From: a virus
Reading direction: 5' to 3' (one strand)
IMG/VR virus record: IMGVR_UViG_3300043540_000263
Location: 1 to 38,111 of that record
Length of the DNA stretch: 38,111 bases
Under the pieces are notes generated by a model. That model saw only the letters and a program-made list of their open reading frames with translations, was not told where the DNA came from and made no database searches. Positions 1 to 8,310 of this stretch are shown here, one piece after another. Position 1 is the first letter of the stretch, and every line of letters begins with the position of its first letter. A program made the position numbers and the translations under genes.

Positions 1-184
1 CGTTTTTTCGCTATACAATCCGATGTGTTGTGGCTAACACTTCGTGTTTAATGTATTTAATAACTCTATTCAATAGTCAGTAACATTCAAAGTAACATTG
101 AATAAAGAATGTTTTATTGAATGCGCGGCGCCCCCTCTCCCAATCTCTTCTTAGACAAAAGAATATACGTTGGGGAGATTTCCT
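1..184. other. Intergenic leader before the first gene
   Basis: No gene is visible here. The region has a variant of the dispersed CGCTAT motif near its left edge, short direct repeats of GTAACATT and ATTGAAT around 80-122, and a late-type GAATATAC element at 162-169. The latter is followed by the ribosome binding site GGGGAG of the first gene. Whatever lies to the left is outside the window. Confidence 0.5.
162..169 (+). promoter_or_regulatory. Candidate late promoter element GAATATAC
   Basis: AAAGAATATACG lies just upstream of the ribosome binding site of the first gene. It is one of eight such elements in the window that stand a short distance before virion-type genes. Confidence 0.45.
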
Positions 185-2452
185 ATGCCGAAACAGCTTA
201 CCAATTGTATTGAAAAAATCAAAAAGCTAGGTAAAGCAAAAAATCCTTGGGCCATTTGTATCGCTAGTCTTGGTCCGAAGGGTTCGGGCACTATTAAATA
301 TAGCAAAAAAGACAAAGAGTGGGTCAGCGCTGAAGTTAGAAACAATCTGCAAGAGGAGAGTAAGATGGAATCAGACAGAAACGCACCTCAAGATTGGAAA
401 GTGGTGGTTTACGGTCGAGGTGCTATGGATGGTGAAGCTGAGCCTCTGGACGACATAATACTCAGAGACATGACGCCAGAACAGGCTGAAGATGCAGCAA
501 TCAAATGGATTCAACAAGAGTTTGATGAATCTGAGATGCGGCACTGGACAATAAAGCCGCTCAAGAAAAAACTAAATGAGCGTCCTTATTCCCCTGGAAT
601 GTCTGACCAGTCAGGTTCTGGAATGATTGGCGAACGATTTGATGCTGGCAAAAAGTCTTCTAATTTTAGAGAAGGCGACCGAGTAATGTTTGTTGGTCAA
701 CCCTTCGCAGTTGATATGAAAATAGGCGACTTTGAAAAAGGTACAGTGGTTAAAGGTCATGGTATTTCAGGACGCTCCATTTATAGTGACCCCGTGCACA
801 AAATGGTCTTTGTTGACTGGGACAATGGAGAATATTTCGCGGTGTTCAAGTGGGAATTAGAAAAGATTAGTGACGACGATGAAGAAGAAATAGTGACTGA
901 AAATCGGGAGGAAGTAATCGAAGAAGCAGCATTCAACTTTCTCGAAGATCATGATAAGAATCGTTGTGATCTCTACCCCGATTCTCCCTCCTGTCCAGGT
1001 GGTGGAGCTAAATACAGAATATTCATCGACTATTCTGGAGGAGAAGGCATGGACACAGACGTATTAAATGTCTGTTCTAGCTGCAAAGATCGCATAGTTA
1101 AGGATTTGGCGCGCCATCCTGAGTATAGTTACAGGATTGCAACTATTCCTCAGCCGAAAAAGCGCTTGTACTACGAGACTAAGAAAACTAAAAATGACCT
1201 ATACATTGAAGTGTGGTACGAAGATGATAGGCACAATCCTTCATATTCGTTTGAGTTTCCCAGCAGACAGTTTTACAAGTGGATTGACGCGACAGATACT
1301 AGTCACGAAAAATATCAGATCGACGTGTGGCAAGGGTCGGGCAAGGATATGAAAAAGCTCAAGTTCAAGAGCAAAGAAGCTCTTCTCGCTTTTTTGGACA
1401 AAACCAAAAAGTCAATTATGTCCGTAGAACCCGATGATGTGCCTTTTTACGACGAGAAGGATATTCCCGACAAACCACTACCCGAAGCATTTGAGACCAT
1501 TAATCTTGCTGATTACGGTGTAGGCGGGGGCAGAGAAATACTTGATGAGGCTAAGAAGAAAGTACCATCAGGTCCAATGTCTAAACGCAAGTATAACTAC
1601 CGCCAGGAAACAGCAGATTTGAAAGAGCTTTTTGGGAAACATTGGCTAACAGGAGTTGACAAGACTGCTGATAGTATCAGTTTAACATTAGACGGAATAA
1701 CATACACTTTAACTGCTGATAAAATAGTTTCTAGCAAGGCTCCTGTACGGAATAAGTTTCCACGCAATTTAGTTGTGGGAAGTTTTAATCAGGACACCTT
1801 GCTGTTAGTCGATGTGAAAACTGGTGCTCAGGTTGTGTCAGTGACGTGGAAAAACGGTAAGCTTGTTTGCAACTTTTCCCCCAATGCTATGTCAATCAAC
1901 AAAACGAGAAAACCTTATGGTCTTGTTGAAGAAGATGGTGGGGCAGGGGGTGCTGTAGCAGGAGGTGCTGTAGCTAGTGGAACACCGTCTGGCAGCGCAG
2001 GAGCAATTACTACAGCCAACGTTGGTACATATCAGAAGTCTCTTGGTGTTACATCGAAAAGAAAGTACCCAAAAACAGCAAAAGCAAGTGTGACGGAATC
2101 AAATGACTTGTTTACTTCTGAGGAATTGAAGGAGTTTGCAGGACAGCAAGCTTGGGTGGCTGCAAAGCGACAAGAGCATCCTCCTCTACCTAACACTAAA
2201 TCTGTAAAATTACAGCCAAAGGACGTTACCAGGTTCGTCAGACAACAAGTTGACTGTGACCAACTACCCACGGCTCTAACAGTACCAGAAGACACTCCGT
2301 TCAGTGCTTTTGGTGTTGCTTTAGAAAAGTTACCAGACCATGTTAAAAAAGAGTTGACGCAACCCGATGAGTCCTGTCCGCCAGTCAACACTAAGTGCAA
2401 TAAGAGTTACAGGCGCACGGACAAGGATCACTGTGAGCTGTCCGAAAATTAG
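185..2452 (+). CDS. Large unrecognised protein with an SH3/KOW-like segment, probably virion-associated
   Basis: Product of 755 residues that I do not recognise. The ATG at 185 is preferred over an in-frame TTG at 170 because GGGGAG sits 8 nt upstream of it. Residues about 155-230 (beginning FREGDRVMF and containing VDWDNGEYFAVFKWELEKI) look like a small beta-barrel of the KOW/SH3 kind. A Cys-containing segment follows (NRCDLYPDSPSCPGG, then NVCSSC). Around residue 590-620 there is a Gly/Ala/Ser-rich linker, and the C-terminus is Cys-rich. A late-type promoter element lies just upstream, and the neighbours are other large unrecognised proteins, so a structural or co-packaged role is inferred. 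It ends with TAG. No enzyme motif was found. Confidence 0.8.
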   Translation: MPKQLTNCIEKIKKLGKAKNPWAICIASLGPKGSGTIKYSKKDKEWVSAEVRNNLQEESKMESDRNAPQDWKVVVYGRGAMDGEAEPLDDIILRDMTPEQAEDAAIKWIQQEFDESEMRHWTIKPLKKKLNERPYSPGMSDQSGSGMIGERFDAGKKSSNFREGDRVMFVGQPFAVDMKIGDFEKGTVVKGHGISGRSIYSDPVHKMVFVDWDNGEYFAVFKWELEKISDDDEEEIVTENREEVIEEAAFNFLEDHDKNRCDLYPDSPSCPGGGAKYRIFIDYSGGEGMDTDVLNVCSSCKDRIVKDLARHPEYSYRIATIPQPKKRLYYETKKTKNDLYIEVWYEDDRHNPSYSFEFPSRQFYKWIDATDTSHEKYQIDVWQGSGKDMKKLKFKSKEALLAFLDKTKKSIMSVEPDDVPFYDEKDIPDKPLPEAFETINLADYGVGGGREILDEAKKKVPSGPMSKRKYNYRQETADLKELFGKHWLTGVDKTADSISLTLDGITYTLTADKIVSSKAPVRNKFPRNLVVGSFNQDTLLLVDVKTGAQVVSVTWKNGKLVCNFSPNAMSINKTRKPYGLVEEDGGAGGAVAGGAVASGTPSGSAGAITTANVGTYQKSLGVTSKRKYPKTAKASVTESNDLFTSEELKEFAGQQAWVAAKRQEHPPLPNTKSVKLQPKDVTRFVRQQVDCDQLPTALTVPEDTPFSAFGVALEKLPDHVKKELTQPDESCPPVNTKCNKSYRRTDKDHCELSEN

Positions 2453-2550
2453 CGATATCTAGTTATGAGAAATGTATCATATTCCTCAACGCAGATAGAC
2501 CTTCCAGAAGACTTGTCCGAAAGTCTCATTTGCTACTGCTGGTGAATCCA

Positions 2551-3906
2551 ATGAAACCACAATATCACGACACCGCCGTTGTTACGTTTGGTAGGATGAA
2601 TCCTCCCACTCTTGGGCATCTAGCGATAATAAACAAAGTCGCAGAAATAGCGAAAGCGCTAGATGCAACTGGGAGAGTATATTTATCACAGTCCCAAGAC
2701 CCAAAGACAAATCCTTTATCCGAAAGAGATAAGTACAGATACATCTCAGCAGTGGCACCTGAAGGGGTAGAAATAGTTAGGAACAAAACATTCAAAAGTC
2801 TAGATACTGGACTAGTTAGGTCAGTTAAACATCCCTTTGACATGCTGACACAGTTGGCGCAAGAAGGATTCAAGATCGTTTATTTCGTAGTAGGTGAGAA
2901 TAGAGAAGGACACTATAACAGAATGTATGATTGGGCGAAACAAGTGGGACTGAGAGATTTTGAAATAGTAAATGTTGGGGAGCTTGCTAGGGGCGTTCAT
3001 GCTTCAGATTTAAGAAAATATGCCAAAGACGGCGACTTTGTAGCGTTCAGTAGAGGTTGCGCAGTAAAGGGCAATTTAGCTAGACAAATGTACAATGCTG
3101 TTCGCGCTGCACTTAATAAACCCGTGAAGAAAAAGTCACAGCTAGCCATCAAAAAAGAGTCGCTCGCTGTTACTCGTGCTCTTAACTCCATCTTACGAGA
3201 GTGCATTAATAGTGGCGTTTCTCCTCAAACGCTCCCCAAGTTCAACCACCTCAAAGAGGCTGCAAACAGAGAGGGTTTGGAATTTACCTCAGATTGTTAT
3301 GAAAAGATGCTTAATGCTGTAAATGCTTTTTTTGGCTTACCGCGAGGAATTACGCTACCATTAGTAGAGCAAGACCGTAATGTCCACACAAGATTAGAGA
3401 ATAAAACAAGAACACAGTTTAGACTATTTACGGAAAGCGAGTTGTCTCAAGCTACTAAGGCTTGGATTGAGAAAATAAGTTTTCTGTCTGACGATATCGC
3501 TAGTGTGTTACAGATAGCGTTACATTGGCCAGACGTTCTACAAATGATGGCTGATGACAAAGCTATGTTTAAGCTAGACAACGTTAATCATTATCTGGGC
3601 GAAATGCTTGCCGTAGCTAAGTTTATTAAGGAAGACTCCGTAATAAGAGGCGCGCTTCTCGCTAATGGTGAAGAAGGTGCCAAGACATTGTTGGAACTTA
3701 TCGAAGTGATGGTAATTTTGCATGATAGTCGCGTCAATTACAGAATGCTAAAAATTAACCATGCTCACTACAAGCAGCTTCTGTGGAAGGCAAAGCAGCT
3801 AGCTGTTACTGTTTGCAAAGCGCTTGCGGACGCCTACACAAATCTAAAAACAAATGAGCAGTTACCAGAGGACGAACACACAAAAATTTTTGGAACCTCA
3901 AACTAA
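2551..3906 (+). CDS. Cytidylyltransferase-like nucleotidyltransferase with a long helical C-terminal extension
   Basis: The N-terminal ~190 residues show the HIGH-superfamily nucleotidyltransferase fold. GRMNPPTLGH at residues 14-23 is the nucleotide-binding (T/H)xGH motif. GVHASDLRKYA at 149-159 corresponds to the C-terminal ISSTxxR-type motif. LSERDKYRYI near 56-65 is typical of the NMN-adenylyltransferase-like branch. Related proteins occur in many T4-like phages, where the substrate is generally unknown. The remaining ~260 residues are mostly alpha-helical and unrecognised, so this is a fusion or a phage-specific elaboration. I chose the ATG at 2551; GTG 2542 and TTG 2530 are in-frame alternatives. 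A 26-codon mini-ORF at 2465-2545 overlaps GTG 2542 as GTGA and could couple translation, but nothing else supports it. Confidence 0.8.
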   Translation: MKPQYHDTAVVTFGRMNPPTLGHLAIINKVAEIAKALDATGRVYLSQSQDPKTNPLSERDKYRYISAVAPEGVEIVRNKTFKSLDTGLVRSVKHPFDMLTQLAQEGFKIVYFVVGENREGHYNRMYDWAKQVGLRDFEIVNVGELARGVHASDLRKYAKDGDFVAFSRGCAVKGNLARQMYNAVRAALNKPVKKKSQLAIKKESLAVTRALNSILRECINSGVSPQTLPKFNHLKEAANREGLEFTSDCYEKMLNAVNAFFGLPRGITLPLVEQDRNVHTRLENKTRTQFRLFTESELSQATKAWIEKISFLSDDIASVLQIALHWPDVLQMMADDKAMFKLDNVNHYLGEMLAVAKFIKEDSVIRGALLANGEEGAKTLLELIEVMVILHDSRVNYRMLKINHAHYKQLLWKAKQLAVTVCKALADAYTNLKTNEQLPEDEHTKIFGTSN

Positions 3907-3941
3907 AGAATTAAGAGGTAGTGTAAACGGTTTTAGTTGGA

Positions 3942-3949
3942 GAATATAC
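3942..3949 (+). promoter_or_regulatory. Late-type GAATATAC element at the left border of the TnpB gene
   Basis: GGAGAATATACAAG ends only a few bases before the tnpB ATG, so a transcript initiated from it in the usual position would lack a tnpB leader. It may be the original promoter of the downstream gene at 5.3 kb, displaced when the element inserted, or the tnpB start may lie further in. Confidence 0.35.
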
Positions 3950-3953
3950 AAGT

Positions 3954-5255
3954 ATGCCACTCAAGGGTTTTTCATACCGAATTTATCCGACGCCTGAGCA
4001 AGAAGTCTCGATTAAAAAGGCTTTTGGTGTTGCTCGATACGTGTATAACTGGGCATTGGACCTTAGACAAAATGCCTATAAAGAAACAGGCAAAGGATTA
4101 ACTTGGTGTCAAATCAGCAAGGCACTCACGACACTTAAACAAGAATATTCATGGCTTAAAGAGACAGAACGCAGCGCTTCTCAGTACTCAATTATACATC
4201 TCACGCAAGCCTATGCTAATTTCTTCAGGCGACTCAAGGAGGGTAAAAAAGGTAAGGCTGTTGGATTTCCTACCTACAAAACCAAGAGAGACAATAAACA
4301 GTCATATAGCACGTGCGCACGATATATTAAGGTACTTGACAACGCAATCAATCTTCCGACATTGGGTCTAGTAAAAGCTAGAATTCACAGACCTATTGAG
4401 GGACATATCAAATCAGTAACAATCAAAAGAATGCCAACTGGTAAATACTTTGCGTCTGTGTTGTGTGATGCTCCAGAGACAACCAAACTCCCTGAACGTA
4501 ACACTGCTGTAGGCATTGATTTAGGGTTGCATACATTTGCTACGCTAAGCACGGGTGAGAAAATCAACTTGCCTGAGTCGTTGTATAGGGCAGATAAGAA
4601 AATCAGGAAGGCTAACAGGGAGTTGCACCATCGGGTCAAAGGTAGTAAAAACAGAGCCAAAGCACGAATCAAATTAGCAAAGGCTTATGAAAAACTTAAG
4701 AATCGCAGAGAAGACTTTCAGCATAAACTGTCTCTCAAGCTCGTTCGTGAGAACCAAGCGATTGGGCTTGAGACGTTAGCAGTGCTGAATCTTATGCGGC
4801 GCAGAAAGACTGGCAAGAAAAGCAAGAAAAGCAAGAAAACGGGCAAGGAAATCACACATAGAGGACTAGGTAGAGCTTTTGCACTAGCGGCTTTTGGTGG
4901 ACTCATTCATAAAATTGGATATAAGGCTGATTGGTATGGAACTTACATTGTTTATTCTGACAGATTCTACCCTAGCTCGCAACTTTGCCATTGTTGCGGT
5001 TATCAAAACTCGCTTGTTAAAGATCTCAAGATACGTGAATGGATCTGCCCAAAATGCCATGCTCACCACGACAGAGATATCAATGCTGCGCTAAATCTGT
5101 TAGGTGAAGTACTGAAAGTCTTTCCAGAACTGACTCAAAATAGGGATGGGATATCCCGAATCAACGCCTGTGGAGATTTGACCTCTACTCACTCCCTAAT
5201 AAGGTTTGAGCAAGCCACGTCGCTGAAGCAGGAAATCACTGGCTTAAGTCAGTGA
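3954..5255 (+). CDS. tnpB: RNA-guided nuclease TnpB of an IS200/IS605-type element (no TnpA)
   Basis: Full-length TnpB of 433 residues. The N-terminal helix-turn-helix starts with the usual KGFSYRIYPTPEQE. The RuvC-like catalytic residues are intact: D189 in GIDLGL, E273 in GLETLAVLNL, and the final Asp in HDRDINAALN at 372-381. A zinc ribbon is formed by C345/C348 and C365/C368. In known systems TnpB uses an omega RNA from its own 3' end and cuts DNA beside a short adjacent motif. The 3' end here has the conserved SLKQE stretch followed by a hairpin that runs past the tandem stop TGA TAG. No TnpA transposase is present, so it is either an IS1341-like element or a domesticated phage gene. It interrupts a run of virion-type genes. 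Confidence 0.93.
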   Translation: MPLKGFSYRIYPTPEQEVSIKKAFGVARYVYNWALDLRQNAYKETGKGLTWCQISKALTTLKQEYSWLKETERSASQYSIIHLTQAYANFFRRLKEGKKGKAVGFPTYKTKRDNKQSYSTCARYIKVLDNAINLPTLGLVKARIHRPIEGHIKSVTIKRMPTGKYFASVLCDAPETTKLPERNTAVGIDLGLHTFATLSTGEKINLPESLYRADKKIRKANRELHHRVKGSKNRAKARIKLAKAYEKLKNRREDFQHKLSLKLVRENQAIGLETLAVLNLMRRRKTGKKSKKSKKTGKEITHRGLGRAFALAAFGGLIHKIGYKADWYGTYIVYSDRFYPSSQLCHCCGYQNSLVKDLKIREWICPKCHAHHDRDINAALNLLGEVLKVFPELTQNRDGISRINACGDLTSTHSLIRFEQATSLKQEITGLSQ

Positions 5256-5263
5256 TAGTCCAC
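5223..5263 (+). repeat. TnpB right end with hairpin (copy A)
   Basis: The segment contains CTGAAGCAGGAAAT, then the imperfect palindrome ATCACTG, GCTTAAGT, CAGTGAT, then AGTCCAC. A related 41-bp copy lies at 28872-28912. The position at the 3' end of tnpB matches the right end and omega-RNA scaffold of IS200/IS605 elements; any guide would begin just after it. Confidence 0.65.
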
Positions 5264-5272
5264 TACCGGACG

Positions 5273-7942
5273 ATGAGCACGCTAAAATCTTTGGGACTCC
5301 AAACTGAGGAGCATGTCGAGATGACAACAGAAACGCAAATCGATTATACAAAAAAATATCATGTCATCCGAGCTAAGTTTATCGGAGTTTTTGAATCTCT
5401 TAATGAATACTTTGTGTCCTTGTACGGCAAGGAACACACTTCTAAAGATTTGGCGGAAGTGCTGCATACTTTTGTGGCTGAAACAGGAGCCAATATCAAC
5501 GAGGGCTGGGATTACTTTCTTCATACTGACCCAAAAGCGGCAAAAGAATTTTTGGAAAGTCTTGTAGACACAATGAATGAACCTATCACCAAAACCCCTA
5601 GTATTCTAGTTATAGAAGTTCTTGATGACTCGTTTAACCACATCGCTTTCTATGCTACCACTCTCGGTTTTGCCTCATTTGAAGGTGAGGAGAGCGCTCC
5701 CGCTTTTTACGTCAAAACTATTGATAACACGTTAGAAGACCGAATACCAAAAGCGCTCTCAGATAAAATACGCAATTCTAAATTTGGGCAAGTTACTAAA
5801 ACTAGCAATCCCAAAGCTTCTGTGTCTGTGTTTATGACTCTGATGTCTAGTATAATAGACGGTTTTGGTGAATCCCCAATGAAAACAATAGGAGTATCAG
5901 AAATACCAGTTGAGGATACTCAACGTCCAGTCAAACCACTAGGAGAATTGGAAAAAGTGACTGGTTTCGCTATTTATGCAATGCCCCTAGACATGCCTCG
6001 TGATGCGTATGGTGATACGTCACCAGAAGCGAAGTTTGAGTTTGCTACGGGTACGTACACATATTCAGACAACGAAGACAAAGAACAACTTGTTACCGAA
6101 ACTAGTAGTGTTATAGTTTTTCCAAATCGTCCGTCTGATATAGCAGAGTTTCCTAGAGTGGCTGACGTGGCAGCATTTACAGGAAATCCTGAGCGACGAG
6201 AAATTGTGTTACAGGATGTCTTAGGCAACTTTGGTCCCAAAACCACAAAAATTCTTCGTGCTTTGCGTAAAGACCTAGGGCAGTATTATGGTGAAGCATA
6301 CTCGTTGAGAGAAAGTTCTTTTGCTAGACATAAACTCCGCTTTGTAGCTGAAACTACGAATTTCTATGTGTTCCAGAATGGCGTATTAGCAGTGCCACAA
6401 GTCTTTTCATCTACGTTTTCCTTGTGGATAGTGCCGTGGAAAAATAGAGCAAAAAAACAATTGGATGAAGAAAGAGCATTTAGACTGACTTTCCGAGACG
6501 ATTACTCCGTTATATTTTTTGCTAATGAACTCCGAGGTAAACGACTTAATGAAGCTGAGTTAATGTCCGCTGAGGAGTTTCTAGCTTATAGTGGTCAGAG
6601 CAAAGAAGCGGCTGAGAAACAAGAAGACGAAAGTTGGAAGGGAATTAGCAAAAAATTTTTTAATAATGCCACACAAATTGAGTTTAATAGTCAGCCTCCC
6701 AAAAACAGGCAAACCCCCGTATTTTGGATAGACTATACATATTTGGACGGTTCAACAGCAAAACAACTTGTCAATGACAGTACTGACATTAACACACATG
6801 ACGTGTTGCCCATTATGGCTTACAGATTCTTTCCTAGCGTCACTAAAACGGAGGGAACTACAACAACAAATGATTGGGCACGGGCTATAGTTTGTCTTGA
6901 CGATTTAGCCCTGTTTAACGGTGAGGAGGGAGAGCCTTCTGGCAACATTTACCTGTATTTGAGAGTACCACACGTCGCCGATGTCAAGGGAGAAGATAGT
7001 GACGATTTTTTAGGACAAATGCTCGGAAAAGGTCAAGGCGTTGAGTTTAAGCCATATACTTTTAATGGCACCTCTGAAGGAGCAAAAGCCCTAGCCTCAC
7101 TCGCTTCACAGGCACAAGGCGCAGGAATGCCTGAATCAGAAAAACAGGAAAACGCACAGACAGAAGAATCTGAACAGGCTGCTCTCTCTACGGGGGCGCA
7201 AGCATCAACTGCTCCTCAAAAAGAAAGCAAAAGTATATTTAGGGAAGCAGATGAGACTGCCACTTCTGAGACTGACACTTCTTCACAAGTCTCCGAGGCA
7301 GACTGGAAAAAGGCGGAAGATACACTTATGAACGACATTGAGGAGTTGTTTGCTAAAAGTTTTCCAGACGGCCCTCCTAAGATACCTAAACAGCAATCTT
7401 CTGGAAATCCAAAATTTTTGCTAGGCTGGGTCAAAGTATGGGATGCCTATAAACAAGCTGCTGTAAAACAAAATCTAGTACAAGGTGAAGGGACGGAGAA
7501 AAACAACCAAAACAAAAACGTCCTCATTGACGAAGCTCTGAAATACATAGATTTCCAGAAGCTAGCCACCATGAAGAAAACATCTGGTAAAAACGTCTCT
7601 CAGCCATTTGATTTACAGCAATATGGAAAAGATTTTAGAAAAGCTTACAAAGACATTTTTGTCAGTTTGGATCGTGCAGGGATGAAAGACGGTAGACTTC
7701 AAAAAGCCAGTAAGTGGCTACGTGATTCCAAGACAGGTGACAGATTATTCAACTCCGCAGCCCACGATGCTGTGTCTAATGAGAACAGCCCAAAAACTGT
7801 TCTACTTCTATTTCTTAAAGTGTATGCGCAAGCACTTTTAGTTACTATTCCGACTATTAAGGATGCTAAGACTCTTGCAAAGGTGCTTCAGTCTTCTATG
7901 CTTTTGGGGTGGGATACTGGAGCGCAAGCCCCACCAAAATAG
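5273..7942 (+). CDS. Large unrecognised protein, probably virion-associated
   Basis: Product of about 889 residues from the ATG at 5273. The in-frame ATG 5321 has GAGGA 10 nt upstream and may be the true start; GTG 5252 would lie inside the TnpB hairpin. No family is recognised. The first ~600 residues look like a compact mixed alpha/beta protein. Residues about 610-680 form a Gln/Ser/Glu-rich linker. The C-terminal ~210 residues (from the SEADWKKAEDTL segment) are helical. The linker contains SIFREADE, which resembles gp21-type prohead protease sites (hydrophobic-x-Glu before Ala). A virion internal or core-associated role is therefore inferred only. The upstream flank appears to have been altered by insertion of the tnpB element. 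Confidence 0.75.
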   Translation: MSTLKSLGLQTEEHVEMTTETQIDYTKKYHVIRAKFIGVFESLNEYFVSLYGKEHTSKDLAEVLHTFVAETGANINEGWDYFLHTDPKAAKEFLESLVDTMNEPITKTPSILVIEVLDDSFNHIAFYATTLGFASFEGEESAPAFYVKTIDNTLEDRIPKALSDKIRNSKFGQVTKTSNPKASVSVFMTLMSSIIDGFGESPMKTIGVSEIPVEDTQRPVKPLGELEKVTGFAIYAMPLDMPRDAYGDTSPEAKFEFATGTYTYSDNEDKEQLVTETSSVIVFPNRPSDIAEFPRVADVAAFTGNPERREIVLQDVLGNFGPKTTKILRALRKDLGQYYGEAYSLRESSFARHKLRFVAETTNFYVFQNGVLAVPQVFSSTFSLWIVPWKNRAKKQLDEERAFRLTFRDDYSVIFFANELRGKRLNEAELMSAEEFLAYSGQSKEAAEKQEDESWKGISKKFFNNATQIEFNSQPPKNRQTPVFWIDYTYLDGSTAKQLVNDSTDINTHDVLPIMAYRFFPSVTKTEGTTTTNDWARAIVCLDDLALFNGEEGEPSGNIYLYLRVPHVADVKGEDSDDFLGQMLGKGQGVEFKPYTFNGTSEGAKALASLASQAQGAGMPESEKQENAQTEESEQAALSTGAQASTAPQKESKSIFREADETATSETDTSSQVSEADWKKAEDTLMNDIEELFAKSFPDGPPKIPKQQSSGNPKFLLGWVKVWDAYKQAAVKQNLVQGEGTEKNNQNKNVLIDEALKYIDFQKLATMKKTSGKNVSQPFDLQQYGKDFRKAYKDIFVSLDRAGMKDGRLQKASKWLRDSKTGDRLFNSAAHDAVSNENSPKTVLLLFLKVYAQALLVTIPTIKDAKTLAKVLQSSMLLGWDTGAQAPPK

Positions 7943-7955
7943 GAGGTAATTCACG

Positions 7956-8246
7956 ATGCCCACGTATACATTTCTTTGCCAAAAATGCTTTTCGCATTTT
8001 ACAGCTATGAAAAGTATAGCCGAAAGAGATGATACCTTGACGCTCAAATGCCCAAAGTGTGGAGCGATAGGGGAAAGCAAACGAGTCTGGCCTCAAGGGC
8101 ACTCAATCGGAATTCAATTTGTTGGAGAGGGCTGGTTTCGTGATGGATATTCCAAAAACAGTTCAAGCGAAAAGGCTAAACAGCACAACGAAACTAGAGT
8201 ATCAAGTTCGGACGCCGCTCCACCCGCGCCAAAAAATCTAGACTAA
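7956..8246 (+). CDS. FmdB-type small zinc-ribbon protein
   Basis: A 96-residue protein opening with MPTYTFLCQKCFSHF and continuing with LKCPKCGAIG. C8/C11 and C32/C35 make the zinc knuckle typical of the FmdB putative regulatory family. The C-terminal half is low-complexity Ser/Ala/Pro. It has a strong AGGAGG 9 nt before the ATG and follows the previous gene by 13 nt, so it is probably co-transcribed. Function in phages is unknown; nucleic-acid binding or a role as a small assembly factor are both possible. Confidence 0.8.
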   Translation: MPTYTFLCQKCFSHFTAMKSIAERDDTLTLKCPKCGAIGESKRVWPQGHSIGIQFVGEGWFRDGYSKNSSSEKAKQHNETRVSSSDAAPPAPKNLD

Positions 8247-8262
8247 TTTTCTAGTTCGGAGA

Positions 8263-8272
8263 GAATATATAT
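8263..8272 (+). promoter_or_regulatory. Candidate late promoter element GAATATATAT
   Basis: GGAGAGAATATATATCG stands about 40 nt before the ATG of the following Glu/Arg-rich gene, in the gap after the zinc-ribbon gene. Confidence 0.45.
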
Positions 8273-8310
8273 CGTGAGACAGGTATTTGTCAATCAAAGG
8301 AGAAACGCAA

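Noticed and set aside
2465-2545. 26-codon mini-ORF before the nucleotidyltransferase
   Set aside because: No clear ribosome binding site and no recognisable product; only its GTGA overlap with a possible start is notable.
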